A stretch of DNA of 64,000 bases, taken from assembly GCF_037975245.1 (NCBI RefSeq), contig NC_092572.1:19966489-20030488 (forward strand), written 5' to 3'. Source of the stretch: Apostichopus japonicus. Taxonomy: Eukaryota > Echinodermata > Holothuroidea > Aspidochirotida > Stichopodidae. The position numbers and the translations under genes are program-made. This document shows, in pieces, positions 24,619 to 36,113 of the stretch (position 1 is the stretch's first letter; the number at the start of each line of letters is the position of its first letter). The notes below the pieces were generated by a model that saw only the letters and a list, made by a program, of their open reading frames with translations, did no database searches and had not been told where the DNA came from.

Positions 24619-25758
24619 TGTTATATATACTGTATACAGGTGTCTGATCACCCTAAATCAACAAAATAACATGATATCACAGGAAGTCAAAACAGAGAAT
24701 ATAGTTAATGAAGTCTAACTGTTAATCTTATTTTGGTTTTGTAACCAACTCCCATATATCCCCGATTAAGAATTCTTCCGTCTCCTTATCACGACCAAAT
24801 ATCAAAGGTTACGACAGGTTGTGTACATGTTCTCGTGGCAACGCTCTGCTAATCAAATAAAGCCATTCGAAACGAGTTTACAGAGTTTCCCCGCAACTAT
24901 GAGTGGAATCTTTGTCGTTCCTTCTGGAACTGTGCTTTAGAGTGTTTGATTAACAGGTTGGTTTTTCTTGACTTATAAACTGTCGGACTTGTCAGTAGAA
25001 AAAAATATCACAGACACTGAATAATGAAATCTGTTAAGTGCTGATTGAACTAAGATGGTGACAATATTACTGAAGATTTCACCAATTTTTGTCATATAAT
25101 AAGCAAGAATTATTCTTCCGTTCAATTCCTTTTAGCCGTTCCCAATTCTGATATTATAAAAAGGTGATGGCATTATAGTTTTGTATCAATACAACATATA
25201 ATTTCTTATTTATCAGAATCTATAATTTGAGCAAACAACAGCCTCTAAGAACATCTTAAAACTAATTCTCTTTTCATTGTACCGACCATGAGAGACCAAA
25301 CCACCAGATTTATCAGTTCTATTAATAATTCAAGAAAATTTTAGTGCACATGGAACCCACACAATAATTAAAATCAAATACAACCATATCCTAGTGATGA
25401 AGATTTTTTTTAATTAAATATTTAAGAAAAAATAAATAAATGAATCACATCTATTTGTTGACTGTACGATAATATTTTACATGCCACAATGTGTTATCCC
25501 CATCTCAGGGTAGGATTTAATACCAGACACGTTTTAAGTTACAGCTGTACTTTAGCGTTAATGCCCTGGGAAATATTATTATTCATGCGTTGATAAGACG
25601 CACGTTTTGGTAGTTCTGTGTTGCTTTTAAAACTAGGGGGAGTGTAGGACCAGGCAGCTAATTTGCCAAGCTACTGTAATTTACACTGAAAATACATAGT
25701 CTCGGTAAAAAGAAATTCAGTTCCAGTTCATTATACATATAACTACAAAAGACTAAAG

Positions 25759-26342
25759 TTTTTTTTTCAGTTCCTTTCACAGTCAATAACCTGCGAAAAT
25801 TTGTTTCGCGCAGACATGAATGAACTAAGGACTTACTGAACATTAAAAAGAGCTTCTTAGATACTTTTTGAATTAGTAACGAATTAAAATCTGCACATCA
25901 GCAGAGTGAAATCAAATAATAAGTAAGCATATCCTGGGGAGGGGGATGGTCTGTGTGCGAGTTGACAGATGAATTTTTTAAAAAATATTTTCGAATATTG
26001 TGTGAGTCTTCTAACACATCCCATCATTGGACTTAATCTTGTGGTATTAAAAGTCTATCCGTTTCTTTGTTAAGCTTTTCTTTGACTGTGTGCGGAAGGA
26101 AGAAATTTATGCCGCACCTCAACTTGATCATTGAGAACAGTGCTATCATCATTTCGACATATTAATTTGTAACTGGTTTATCTTTGCTTCCTGTTCTTTA
26201 CACATCAGTTATAAATCTTTCCTCCCTGATGAGAATCAAAGTCTTATGCTGTAGTGTTTTTGTAACAAAGTAACAACGCCTTCCCTGTTAATAAAATTAC
26301 CGTTACTAAATAACAGGAACGTAAATCTCTGTCTCTCTTACC
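25759..26342 (+). repeat. Segmental duplication copy 1, part B
   Basis: About 580 bp matching 31936-32500 in the same orientation with scattered substitutions and indels. The shared sequence stops exactly at an exon/intron junction (see 26342-26377). Confidence 0.85.
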
Positions 26343-26377
26343 TCTTCTATATTTAGATCAACCTGTAAGTCAAGATC
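26342..26377 (-). CDS. Candidate 36-nt microexon
   Basis: Between acceptor CGTTTCAG and a GTAAGAG donor, 12 codons in phase 0: DLDLQVDLNIEE. It may belong to the 5' part of the ZU5-UPA-Death gene or to another gene. No neighbouring exon was joined to it. Confidence 0.3.
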
Positions 26378-26770
26378 CTGAAACGAAGCGAAAGGTTATT
26401 GTCATGAGATGTTGAAATTGTGTTTCAAAAACATATCATACTGCGAAGCAAAAAACATATAAACAAGAATGATATACCTTCACAAATATCGCAGTAAACT
26501 ATTCCTGGTGGGTAAACGCACATCTGCATTGAGCACACTTAAGTCAATATAGGAGACATACTTGTCACCGAAATATTCAAAGATTTAATATCATGAATAC
26601 ATACATCAGCTTTACAGACAGTACAGTCTTAAGCCAGTCATAACACACTAAGTGACGTCATAATAATGAACTTCTCAATGACATGATCAGATGGATACCA
26701 TGGACGAGAAGATGACGAGTAGGGAAAAGAGGGAAGTATTCAAAGATAGAACACACTCTCTTAAAATGAG

Positions 26771-27045
26771 AGACTGAAATTTCAGTCTAATCGACTGAAA
26801 TTTCAGTCTAATGATGGATGGGATAAGGGATCAGACTACTTAGACTGAATTCCAGTCTGAAATGTAAAGACTGAAGGTCAGTCTTAATTAGACTAAATAC
26901 TCTTCAGTCTAATAGACTGAAAATCAAACCACTTTAGACTGAACAGTCAGCAGTTTAGACTGATTTATTGCAGCACCAGTCTTAATTAGATTGAATACTT
27001 TCAGTCTATTAGACTGATATCAGACTGAGCAGTCGGTCCTTTAGA
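26771..27045. repeat. Left subterminal AGACTGA array
   Basis: About fifteen AGACTGA or TCAGTCT heptamers in both orientations, several paired as palindromes. Confidence 0.8.
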
Positions 27046-27634
27046 CTGAATTATTACACATCACAGCTATACTGTCAATCTTATAAACTGCAAATTCTGG
27101 ATTGAACAAGCTTTTCTATTGATCCTCCGTGTTGGCTAAGTGCTGGAATTCTTCAATATAGATGCTTTTAAGGTCATCAAAGACAACATTCTATGATCTG
27201 TTAATGCAGAGGAATTTACTGAAAGGTGCTACTTCATGGAGTGACTTCGCCTTCACATCCAATCATGTTAGGCTATAAAGACCAGAAAATCATTGTGACA
27301 GTCACACACAAAGTACATTAAAAATGGTATTCAATCAAGAAATATAATTGTCAATATCCACCGAACAGTAATTTTATTTCCACTAACCCACTTATATATT
27401 CTTATATAATTTTCATTATCATATTAAAAAAAAAACAGAAATCAAAACTACAATATTCTGAGGGATGTTCAACAAAACATGTTATCTTTCCAACAAACGT
27501 TCAAATTATAAAGATACTTTACATAACAGTGACATATTTTCAGTTCAATATTAATCTGTCAAATTTCTGCTTGAATTGGGCCATCTAAAATGTTCTTTAA
27601 TTTTTGAAAAGGATTAGGTGAGCTGAGAACAGAT

Positions 27635-27737
27635 CAGTGGTGTCGCCAATGGGTGGCCTGGGGAACCCCTCCCCCGAGAGGGAAATCACAAACAGACATA
27701 TCACCAACCAAGATTCAAATGTCTGGCAACACCACTG
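27635..27737. mobile_element. 103-bp hAT-like mini-MITE
   Basis: Ends CAGTGGTGTCGCCA and TGGCAACACCACTG are inverted repeats with one mismatch. Flanks GAACAGAT and CAACAGAA match at 6 of 8 positions, fitting a diverged 8-bp target duplication. CA...TG ends and an 8-bp duplication fit hAT. Confidence 0.55.
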
Positions 27738-29553
27738 CAACAGAAATCACTTTAATTCTTAGTATGTCACCACCAGGTGGTAATACCCTGGAATTCATTG
27801 ACAACACAGCTGTAAATTGAGTCGTTATATACCCAGCTGATCCCATCTCCCTAACTCACTGAACTTTAAATTTTCCACTGTAAAGGATGTAGTAACTATA
27901 CAATCCTGCCTTTACAAAAGGGATAGGATGGAAACACGACGATAGAACAATGGATCTGGTACATTGCCTTTTTTCCAGTTGTGAATCATTAATGTATAGC
28001 AGCAACAATTTCTTAGAATGATTTCAAAATGGAGAAAACATATGACAAATTTTCAGCAGGTTATTTATAAAATATTAGGAATGGTTAAACTATATATCAG
28101 TGCGGTCAACATTTAATACTTTGTGTTTCAATGATATAGATTAGCGATTGCTGAAAGTCATTATCCACCACACACAAAACAAAATATTACAAGCAAGCAG
28201 TTGACAGAATGGCACATACTTCATAATGGCTATTAGATAAACATGAATTATTATATACTGCATTCACAATTTCATGATATGGCATTCATATAAAGCAAAT
28301 TTGTATGCAAAAACAGTACATGTGACTATTAAACTACCCTCAATTATTTCTTAACTTTCTGATAGTACAGTAATCATATATAGTGATTTTGATTGGGATT
28401 TCATTCAAATTTTAAAGTTTTAAAAATTATCTGACGTGAGTCATTTAATGTCGACCTCTAGCTGAAAAAGAAATGTCACTCGAGAGTCGACTAAAAAATT
28501 GAAAACAGTTTTGACTCATTACATCACTAAAGTTAAAAAAAAAAAAATGGGGGAGGGGGGAATAATGAGGAAAGGATATTCTCAAATGGAATTTTCTACA
28601 GTTACTGACTTTATAATAATCAGGTTACTTGCTTTTCATGGAAAAAATTATGGAATATTGTGCACAATAAATAATATTAGCTTAATTAATTGCTTAATTA
28701 AATAAACCTTCAACATACTGTAGTGAGTGCAGTGAAATGTGGGAACATTAAAGTAAACATTAAAATAACATGCTCGAAAAATCATACAACAAAGTTTTTT
28801 GGCAACTAGGTGTTTGTTTAATTACATTCATAATTAAATTAGTATCATTAAAAAACATTTTTAAAAACCAAAAATCAATTAAATATTTATTTCTGGAGCC
28901 CTCCCTATTCATATAAAACTGTTGGAAAACTCCGGGTAATCAATTTAACGTTTTAGGGTATGTGTTAGTTACTCCTTAAAGGCATTGAAGACTTGTCCCA
29001 AACAGCATGCAGCCATCTGAAAAAGTAAACTCTCTGTTTCTTGCAAGTGATGTTTGTTCATGTCGCTAAAAAAGACAGACAGTAATGAAACGAGATACCT
29101 TGATATCTTTAGCTGGACCTGCGATGTTCATCGCTGTATCGTTTATACACTGTAATGTGGGTATTGACCACAGTTGTATGTACTGACTGTACACTAGTGT
29201 CTAATTACCGACGGTAGCAAGCTGTGTTTGTATTTTCTGGGATCGATGGCAGTGTCTAACACTTCTGTTACACCTTATTCGAAATTAGGTCAGATTACCG
29301 GCATTAGACGTTCTTTTTGCACGAGTCTTCACACCCTTTTAAAGCTACTCCATGCTGACACACGTGGTTCCGGACTACAGAACAATAAGAAAGTAACATT
29401 CACTACTTGAAGTAACTCCATGCTAGCTGCCCTTATAGATGTGGACGAGAGACTTCACTTCTGTTGGTTGCAAAATTCCATACACCATGGAAGCATGGAA
29501 CTCACAAAACTAGTGTTGTAGAGGGGGAGCATAGTCTATGTTAAATGTATGTT

Positions 29554-29700
29554 CTACGCCTCTGTCCCTGCTGGAATGGCCAGTTTATCTGCCAGAATGA
29601 AGAATTGTTTGGGGTTCAATTCTGGTTCAAGAGATAGGATGAAAGGCTGCCAATATTGTCCTTGTCTGCCCGGTGCTGCGCTCTCAATATCTGTGCCCTC
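29554..29700 (-). pseudogene. Exon-like fragment of an uncharacterised metazoan protein type
   Basis: 49 codons after acceptor CTTCACCAAACAG, starting EGTDIESAAPGRQGQYWQPF and continuing with LNPKQFFILADKLAIPAG, then a stop. The pattern resembles a C-terminal region I recognise from multi-exon uncharacterised invertebrate genes. The expected continuation after this point is missing, so it appears truncated. Its phase (0) does not match the exon at 31160 (phase 1) directly. Confidence 0.4.
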
Positions 29701-30322
29701 CTGTTTGGTGAAGATAAAAATAAATGTGATAAAGGACAAGCAATATGGTATAAATCAAAACATTCTTAAAAAAAGATATGTTGAGAGGTAGAGTTCGATG
29801 TGGACTAGACTAGAATAATATTTAGGAGAGAATGGAGAAACAAGAACATGACTGGCATTGTACGAAGGTGATATATCGATTCACGATAGGCAGCAATATG
29901 TCATCCATGGCGGGTGAGATGTGTTATGTGAAGGTGGATTCAAATTCAACCGAACATTTATGGGTTATCATGTTGATTTTGGCAGGTACATGGTTACAAA
30001 GCAAGGTTTGTTGTTAGTTGTTTTCAGAAATTTCTCTTTTTAAGGATAAATTGTTCATGACATCTCCTGATTCCATTACATCAGCATAGAAAACCAGTGA
30101 ACAAGGAATATGATTTACATTTTAGCCTACTGATTTCACTAATATGTCTATCTGCTTGTAAAAAGAAACTGATTTCATAAGATTAGTGAATGGTAATATT
30201 ACTGTAAAATCTTATCATAAAGACTGATGGCCCACTATATGTTTAATAAAATAACAAAAGCATACAAATTCTTTTCCAGTTTCCACATGATTTAAATACA
30301 ATGGTAATAGTTGAACAGAATC

Positions 30323-30905
30323 GTGATAGCTTCATGCTGTAATGGCTGTAGCAGTAACTACATTTTTCAAATAATTAAGGGTGCTTACAATCTATGCATA
30401 ATAGTACTGTGTTTTGCAATTTCTTGAGCATTATATATGTTCAAGTATTTGTTATGAGGTTAACCTAGCCTAGATTCATTTGGGACGATCGAGTACATAT
30501 TGCAGTCCTGACAAGCGTGCTTATTCGCCCGACGATTGGGTACATATGCAGGACAGGCGGTCTAATTTGCCCGACGATCTGGTACCGTGATAGCTTCATA
30601 CTGTAAATGTAATGGCTGTAGCAGTCACTACATTTTTCAAATAATTAAGGGTGCTTACAATCTATGCATAATAGTACTGTGTTTTGCAATTTCTTCAGCA
30701 TTATTATGTTCAAGTATTTGTTATGAGGTTAACCTAGCCTAGGCCTAGGCTAGATTCATTTTGGGACGATCGAGTACATATTGCAGGACAAGCGTGCTTA
30801 TTCGCCCGACGATCGGGTACATATGCATGACAGGCGGGCTGATTTGCCCGACGATCGGGTACACATGCAGGACCGGCCTGCTTATTCGCCCGACGATCGT
30901 GTAAA
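30323..30905. repeat. Tandem duplication with GC-rich CGATCGGGTAC repeats
   Basis: Two copies of a block of about 265 bp (30323-30587 and 30588-30905) share CGTGATAGCTTCAT and TAATTAAGGGTGCTTACAAT. Each ends in an array of roughly 42-bp units built around GCCCGACGATCGGGTACATA. The second copy has one more unit. Confidence 0.85.
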
Positions 30906-30957
30906 TAGGCCCCACCAATTATAACAATAGCCTAGGCCCTATTTGCTATAGTACAGC

Positions 30958-31048
30958 CCACAGGCACTCGTAACGTTATGTAGGTGTATAGTATATAAGC
31001 TCCGTGTTTATATACTATACACCTACATAACGTTACGAGTGCCTGTGG
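30958..31048. repeat. Perfect 40-bp inverted repeat with 11-nt loop
   Basis: Arms 30958-30997 and 31009-31048 are exact reverse complements (CCACAGGCACTCGTAACG at the outer end). The loop is AGCTCCGTGTT. No mismatch in 40 pairs was found on base-by-base reading. Confidence 0.95.
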
Positions 31049-31159
31049 TACAGCCTAGCTAGGCCTGCCTCGCGCACAAGCCTAGAATAACTAACGTTAC
31101 GAACTGCCAAGCTTTTATTCTGTATTAATTGGAAAACAGCAAAAAACATACATACATAC

Positions 31160-31229
31160 CCTCGAACACTGTTATCACTTCTTCGTGGAAACCTTTATTT
31201 GTAAGTAAAGTTCTTAAAGACTCAGCCAT
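31160..31229 (-). CDS. Candidate first exon inside the TIR element
   Basis: ATG-initiated, 23 codons plus one base, ending at a strong GTATGT donor: MAESLRTLLTNKGFHEEVIT then VFE. It lies about 450 bp inside the right end of the 4.9-kb element and reads inward. The helix pattern recalls the start of SAM-like domains, which is weak evidence. It may be the first exon of the element's own gene or of a captured host gene. Confidence 0.35.
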
Positions 31230-31783
31230 TGCTAATTTATAACCTTTACTCTAGCTTAGACATATGGTCGTCTGTCTCGTTCATGCCTAGCTGTGTGTAC
31301 GACGTGCGTATGTACAGTACAGCGAGTACCTGGCTAAGCGAAGAATATAGTAGTATATATGTACACAAATTGTAGCGCTCGTTGTCACATATTTTTGTGC
31401 GGCGTATTTGCAAGTTTTCGGATGACGTAGGCGCATTTCTATTCTCTGATTGGATACATTTTTCAGTGGAATACAGAGACTGAAAATGGTAAGATGCCAT
31501 GCCACATGTGATTAGCTGATTGGTTAATACAGTCAGTCCAAAACAGCGACTGAACGGTGTAACTGATAATACAGTCTAAGTAGAGTGTTTCTCAGTCTAA
31601 GCTCAGTGTATAACACTGAAAAAAATTTCAGTCTCAAAGAAGACTGAATTCTTCAGTCTATCATTTTAAGAGAGCAGGACATCGTTGTTGGATCAATTTA
31701 GTGTAATAAAGGGATAAATTTTAATTACCCCACAAAGCAGCATGTTGCTTACCCACCCCCCCCCTCCCCCGTACAGTAAAGAT

Positions 31784-31925
31784 ATGGGAGATTTGAGTAT
31801 ATATTTATGGAGTGAGCCCTTTGTGTGTAGAGCAAATTGTTACACTACGGTAACACTGTTGAATAGTTATATGGCATTGAGTGATGTTAATACATTACTT
31901 TTCTCATGCAACAATACAAGACACT
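31784..31925 (+). repeat. Segmental duplication copy 2, part A
   Basis: Direct copy of 24406-24546. Confidence 0.8.
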
Positions 31926-31935
31926 TTTAAAATGT

Positions 31936-32500
31936 GTTTTTTTTTTTCATTTCCTTTCACAGTCAATAACCTGTGAAAATTGATTTTGCGAAGACAACTA
32001 AGGATTTACTTAACATTTAAACAAAGCTTCTTCGATACTTTTTGAACTAGTAACGAATTATAATCTGCACATCAGCAGAGTGAAATAAAATAATCAGTAA
32101 GCATCTGCTGGAGGGGGTGGGGTTGACAGATTACTTTTTTAAAGATATATTCGAATATTGTGTGAGTCTTCTAACACACCACATCATCGGACTAAATCTT
32201 GTAGTATTAAAAGTCTATCAGTTTCGTTGCATAGCTTTTCTTTGACTGTGTGTGGAAGGAATAAATTTAGGCAGCACCTAAACTTGACTTTGAGAACAGT
32301 TCTATCATCATATCGAGATATAACTTTGTAACGGCTTTATCTTCGTTTCCTGTTCTTTACACATCAGTAATAAATCTTTCCTCCCTGATGAGAATCAAAG
32401 TCTAATACTGTTATTTCTTTTTTATGTAGTAACACCGCCTTCCCTGTGCATAAATGACCGTTACTAATTAACATGAACATGAATCTCTGTCTCTCTTACC
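31936..32500 (+). repeat. Segmental duplication copy 2, part B
   Basis: Direct copy of 25759-26342, nearly adjacent to part A here although the two parts lie 1.2 kb apart in copy 1. It abuts the Penelope-like element at its right end. Confidence 0.85.
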
Positions 32501-33830
32501 ATTGATCATGGTCTATTGCTCCGTACGTCACAGGTCTGGAAGGAAGAGAAAAGTTATTTCTGACATCTCACATAAAATTTCTAATGCAACAGGTTCTCAC
32601 CAAAAACAACTTTACGTTCATGGACAAGCATTACCTTCAAATACATGGAACTGCCATGGGTACCAGGATGGCTCTTTCCTTTGCTTGCCTGTTTATGTCT
32701 AGCCTTGACGAATGCATGCTCAGTACAGCTCCCTGCCGTCCTCTCATCTGATGGCGCTACATTGATGACACCTTCTTCGTTTGGACCAGTGATGATGTTA
32801 ACCTGCTCACATTCATCAATCACATCAATTATTTGCACAGCACCATCTAATTCAACTCTGATTACTCTCACCAACAGGTTAATTTTCTCGATGTGACTGT
32901 TCACAAGGAACACGGATCTCTCTCTACAGACTTATACACCAAGCCCACAGACACACTAGTATCTCCATTCTTCCAGCTGACATCCCCGTCACTACAAGTC
33001 TAGAATTGTTACAGTCAAGCACTTCGTCTTCTTTGCATTTGCTCTAACAATTCCTCTTCCATTTGCCATACAGGTGCTTTGGAAAAACACCTTACTGCCA
33101 GGTGCCATAGTGCCAGAAGGGTGCGTGAAGCCATTCAGATCATCTACTTTGAAAGACAAAAATGGACGAGATTGCGACAACAAGCTCCCTCTGGTTGTTA
33201 CTTTCTTCTCAAATCTTCCTCCTCGTCAGCAAATCACCTCTTACAACCACAACATTCTCCTCACTTTAGATGGACTCCAACGAGCCACCATCGCATACAG
33301 GCGACCACGCAACCTACGAGACCTTCTTGTGCGTGCTGCTGTTCCACCTCTAACTTCTAACCCTACACCCATTCAGCATGGTACTTTCAAATGTGATCGT
33401 ACTTCGAGATGTATTATATGCAGCTACCACGTTGCTGAATCCAATTCTATCACCAGCCACAGCATGCAACTTACACACAAGACTAAGGGTCACATCACAT
33501 TCATGGTCACTTGCACAACCACTAATATCATCTATCTGATATCTTGTAGAGTTTGCGGCATCCAGTATGTTGGCGAAACCAAAACCACCCTCAAGAAGCG
33601 ATTCTATGGTCACAGATCCACAGTCAACACCATGAAGACTGAGACCCCAGTTGGAGAACACTTTAACCTTCCCAACCACACCATTAACGACATGTCCCTA
33701 CAAGGGATTGAATGGCCTTAGGTAGCCGTCATGACCTAGTACGAATCTGCAGAGTGAGGCTGTGGATGCAACGCCTTCGCACCATTCAACCTCATGGGTT
33801 CAACATTCAGGAGGACATGACTAACTTTCT
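32501..33830 (+). pseudogene. 5'-truncated Penelope-like element (RT and GIY-YIG)
   Basis: One frame, with in-frame TGA and TAA, carries the end of a reverse transcriptase: LTKNNFTFMDKHYLQIHGTA, then MGTRMA, the catalytic block WRYIDDTFFVW near 32748-32780, and VNFLDVTVHKEHGSLSTDLY. An open frame at 33074-33721 continues with a CX2C-type linker (CDRTSRCIIC) and a GIY-YIG nuclease: IYLISCRVCGIQYVGETKTT followed by LKKRFYGHR. RT followed by a CX2C linker and GIY-YIG is the diagnostic order of endonuclease-bearing Penelope-like elements. A frame change at about 33715 leads to the usual C-terminal RTIQPHGFN-type end. The N-terminal half is absent and the start coincides with the end of the segmental duplication. 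Confidence 0.85.
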
Positions 33831-34153
33831 TCTGTCCCCCTCCTTCTCCCTCCCCCCCCCCCATCACTCCTCTTCTCATAGATATCTTCCACCATTTTTT
33901 TCTCCACACCTTTCTGTCTTTGTCCTTCCCCATTTTATTTCCTACCTCCTTCCCTTAATCCTCTGTTTGTCCCTCCACTGTTTATCTCCTACCTCTTCTC
34001 TTCCCCTGCTGGTTTCTTTCTTTCTTCTCTCCATCCCTTGTCTTCTAATCCCCTTACATACATCTCTTTGTGTTCACCATGCTCATCAACCTGTCTGTAT
34101 TCTGTGCGTGTTTTTGTCCCTTCTGTTACTGTTACTTGTCATTTGCTTGGATG
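33831..34153 (+). repeat. Pyrimidine-rich 3' region
   Basis: Strongly C/T-biased, probably the 3' untranslated part of the Penelope-like element. Frames here are low-complexity artefacts. Confidence 0.5.
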
Positions 34154-34439
34154 CAGGCGAATTACTATCAAAGCGGAGCGCCACCATTGGTTAGCGCGCA
34201 GCGTACAAGAAAATGTCTGGTTTTGATAGCCCCTTAGATCACCGGAAATGGCACTTCTCGGGCTTGAAAATGACCAACCAGATGTACAATTTTGCCTCAG
34301 AACCAAGTTTTTCCTAATAGTTTTTTTTTCATTCATAACCTTCTTCAAGGTTGTCACCAGTCACACATCATGTTCGACCTCATCGCATCTCCTATGGACT
34401 ATTGCTTTTGTAGGTAATTCTACGCAACGCCCCACAATA

Positions 34440-34444
34440 CCCGT
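34440..34444. repeat. Target-site duplication, left
   Basis: CCCGT, identical to 38808-38812. Confidence 0.85.
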
Positions 34445-34568
34445 TGTAAATATTAGTGGAGAATCTTGTGGATTTTTATGTCGGTTTATTATGTTCTTCA
34501 ATACGTTACAGGGTTATGCTCTCTCTGGTAACAGAGGGCGATATCTTAGAATAACAACAATCATTACA
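34445..34568 (-). repeat. 3' LTR (124 bp)
   Basis: Direct repeat of 38684-38807 with one C/T difference. Very short for a gypsy LTR. Confidence 0.93.
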
Positions 34569-34595
34569 TCTCCCTTTTTTTTTTCTTTTTTTTTT
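34569..34595 (-). promoter_or_regulatory. Polypurine tract
   Basis: All-purine on the minus strand, ending GGGAGA immediately before the 3' LTR; the usual plus-strand DNA primer. Confidence 0.8.
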
Positions 34596-34699
34596 AAGGA
34601 AGTGAGACATCACATATAAAAATCAAACTGAACATGTAATAAATAAATGATTACACAAAACACATAATTTCCTAAAGTTGTCATTTGTCAACCCATCGA

Positions 34700-35194
34700 T
34701 CAATAATACGAAAAGTTTGGATCACAATTTGGTTTGAGTATCCGTCCTCTTCTTGAACAAACCGGGTCAGGGTCAACAATGTCGTTTGCAGGTTGATTGT
34801 CATCAATATCCTGCACATATGGTATTTCATACTTAGGTCTCACTTTTCTCAGATCTCTACGATTTCTTCGATATTGCTGAGAACCAACTTGAATAACATA
34901 TGATCTGGGATAGGGAGACTTGGCAACTACCACTGCAGGTTTCCACTCTTTGCCAAATCTGACACTCATTGACTCTCCAACACTTATGGGGGGCAAAGAC
35001 TTAGCACCACGGTTATAGTACTTCTCCTGATTGTGTGCCCTTTTCTTGAATTTCTGTTGAACATTCTTTGGTGTTTTGCTTTTTAACAAGGCGGGTGAAG
35101 TTGGAAGTAGTGTTTGGGTTCGTCGGCTCATTAACATTTGTACCGGCGAATCGATTCCTTCTTTGGGGAGAGTTTCTGTAATTAAGCAAAGCAA
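34700..35194 (-). pseudogene. Gypsy pol: integrase C-terminal part
   Basis: Continues the integrase in a different frame after a frameshift near 35175. It holds the helical tail (QQKFKKRAHNQEKYYNRGAK) and a small barrel-like segment (VGESMSVRFGKEWKPAVVV). It ends in a normal stop before the polypurine tract. Confidence 0.8.
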
Positions 35195-36113
35195 TATAGG
35201 GGTCTTGTCCAGAAAGCTTGGATTTTCGAATTAGGTTCTTAGCTATTTGAACCGCCTTTTCTGCTTTACCATTAGATTGAGGATACAATGGCGAAGATGT
35301 CACATGCTTAAAGCCATATGCTCTGCTAAACTCCTTGAATTCAACAGATGAATACTGTGGCCCATTGTCAGAGACTACTATGCTAGGGATACCGAATCTA
35401 GCAAACTGTTGTTTACAAAACTGAATTATTTGATTTGACTTAGTCTTGGATAATTTCTGAACCTCAAAGTAACTGGAGTAATAGTCTACCATTACTATGT
35501 AGGTGTCTGAATCATACACAAAAAGATCTGTTCCCACATTTTGCCATGGGCGCACTGGGCTTTCATGTTTCTTCAGTGGCTCCTTTTGGTTTTGATGTCT
35601 AAAACGATTACAAACATCACAATTTTCAATTGTTTCTGTGATTTGCACTGCCATGTTTGGCCAATACATTAGATCTCTTGCCAACCTTTTAGTTTTTTCG
35701 ATTCCTTGATGCCCTTGGTGAACTTTTCCAAGCATCATTTTTCGTAATTTCACAGGAATGAGCACCTTTTCATTTTTGAAAATTAACCCATTCTCAACTG
35801 TCAATTCACTTTGGCAAGCCCAATATGGAGTTAAATCTTTGTCCAGAGTTTGTTTACTGTTTGGCCATCCTGAAACAATTTGCTGATGAAGCTTTGCCAA
35901 AACTGGATCTTTTTGTGTTTCATTCTCTATGTCTGTCAATTTTGAATTTGAAATTGGCAAAGGAGATACTACACATTCCATGATATGTAAGCTGCCATTA
36001 ACTTCATCTGATGTATCAGGTAAATAACTACGACTTAAAGCATCAGCAACATATAATTCACAGCCTTTCTTATAATTAACTGTAAGCTGATACTTTTGCA
36101 ACTTAAGCAACAT
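35013..36113 (-). pseudogene. Gypsy pol: RNase H end and integrase core
   Basis: Begins with the RNase H tail (ELYVADALSRS). Then come the integrase zinc-binding HHCC region (GHQGIEKTKR ... NCDVCNRF) and the DDE core: GTDLFVYDSD, VVSDNGPQYSS and PQSNGKAEKAV supply the three acidic residues. The frame differs from its neighbours on both sides (frameshifts near 36120 and 35175). All catalytic residues are present. Confidence 0.88.

Larger units (their letters stand above)
26756..31674 (-). mobile_element. 4.9-kb TIR element with subterminal AGACTGA arrays
   Basis: The termini are inverted: CTCTCTTAAAATGA at 26756 and its complement ending at 31674, extending to 23 bp (CTCTCTTAAAATGAGAGACT and on) with one mismatch. 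Both ends carry dense AGACTGA/TCAGTCT sites, about 15 at the left end and fewer at the right, including two perfect 16-bp palindromes (GACTGAAATTTCAGTC). Such arrays are typical of transposase-binding sites. The interior holds exon-like fragments on the minus strand (31229-31160 and 29700-29554), a perfect hairpin, a GC-rich tandem duplication and a small nested MITE. No clear target duplication was found (only CA on both sides), so the superfamily is open. Confidence 0.65.

Noticed and set aside
26476-26530. Exon-like block reading MCVYPPGIVYCDICEG on the minus strand
   Set aside because: It has plausible splice sites, but its phase is incompatible with the neighbouring candidate exon at 26342-26377 and no partner was found.
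33712-34194. 160-codon plus-strand frame
   Set aside because: Only the first part is the C-terminal end of the Penelope-like protein; the rest is a pyrimidine-rich 3' region.
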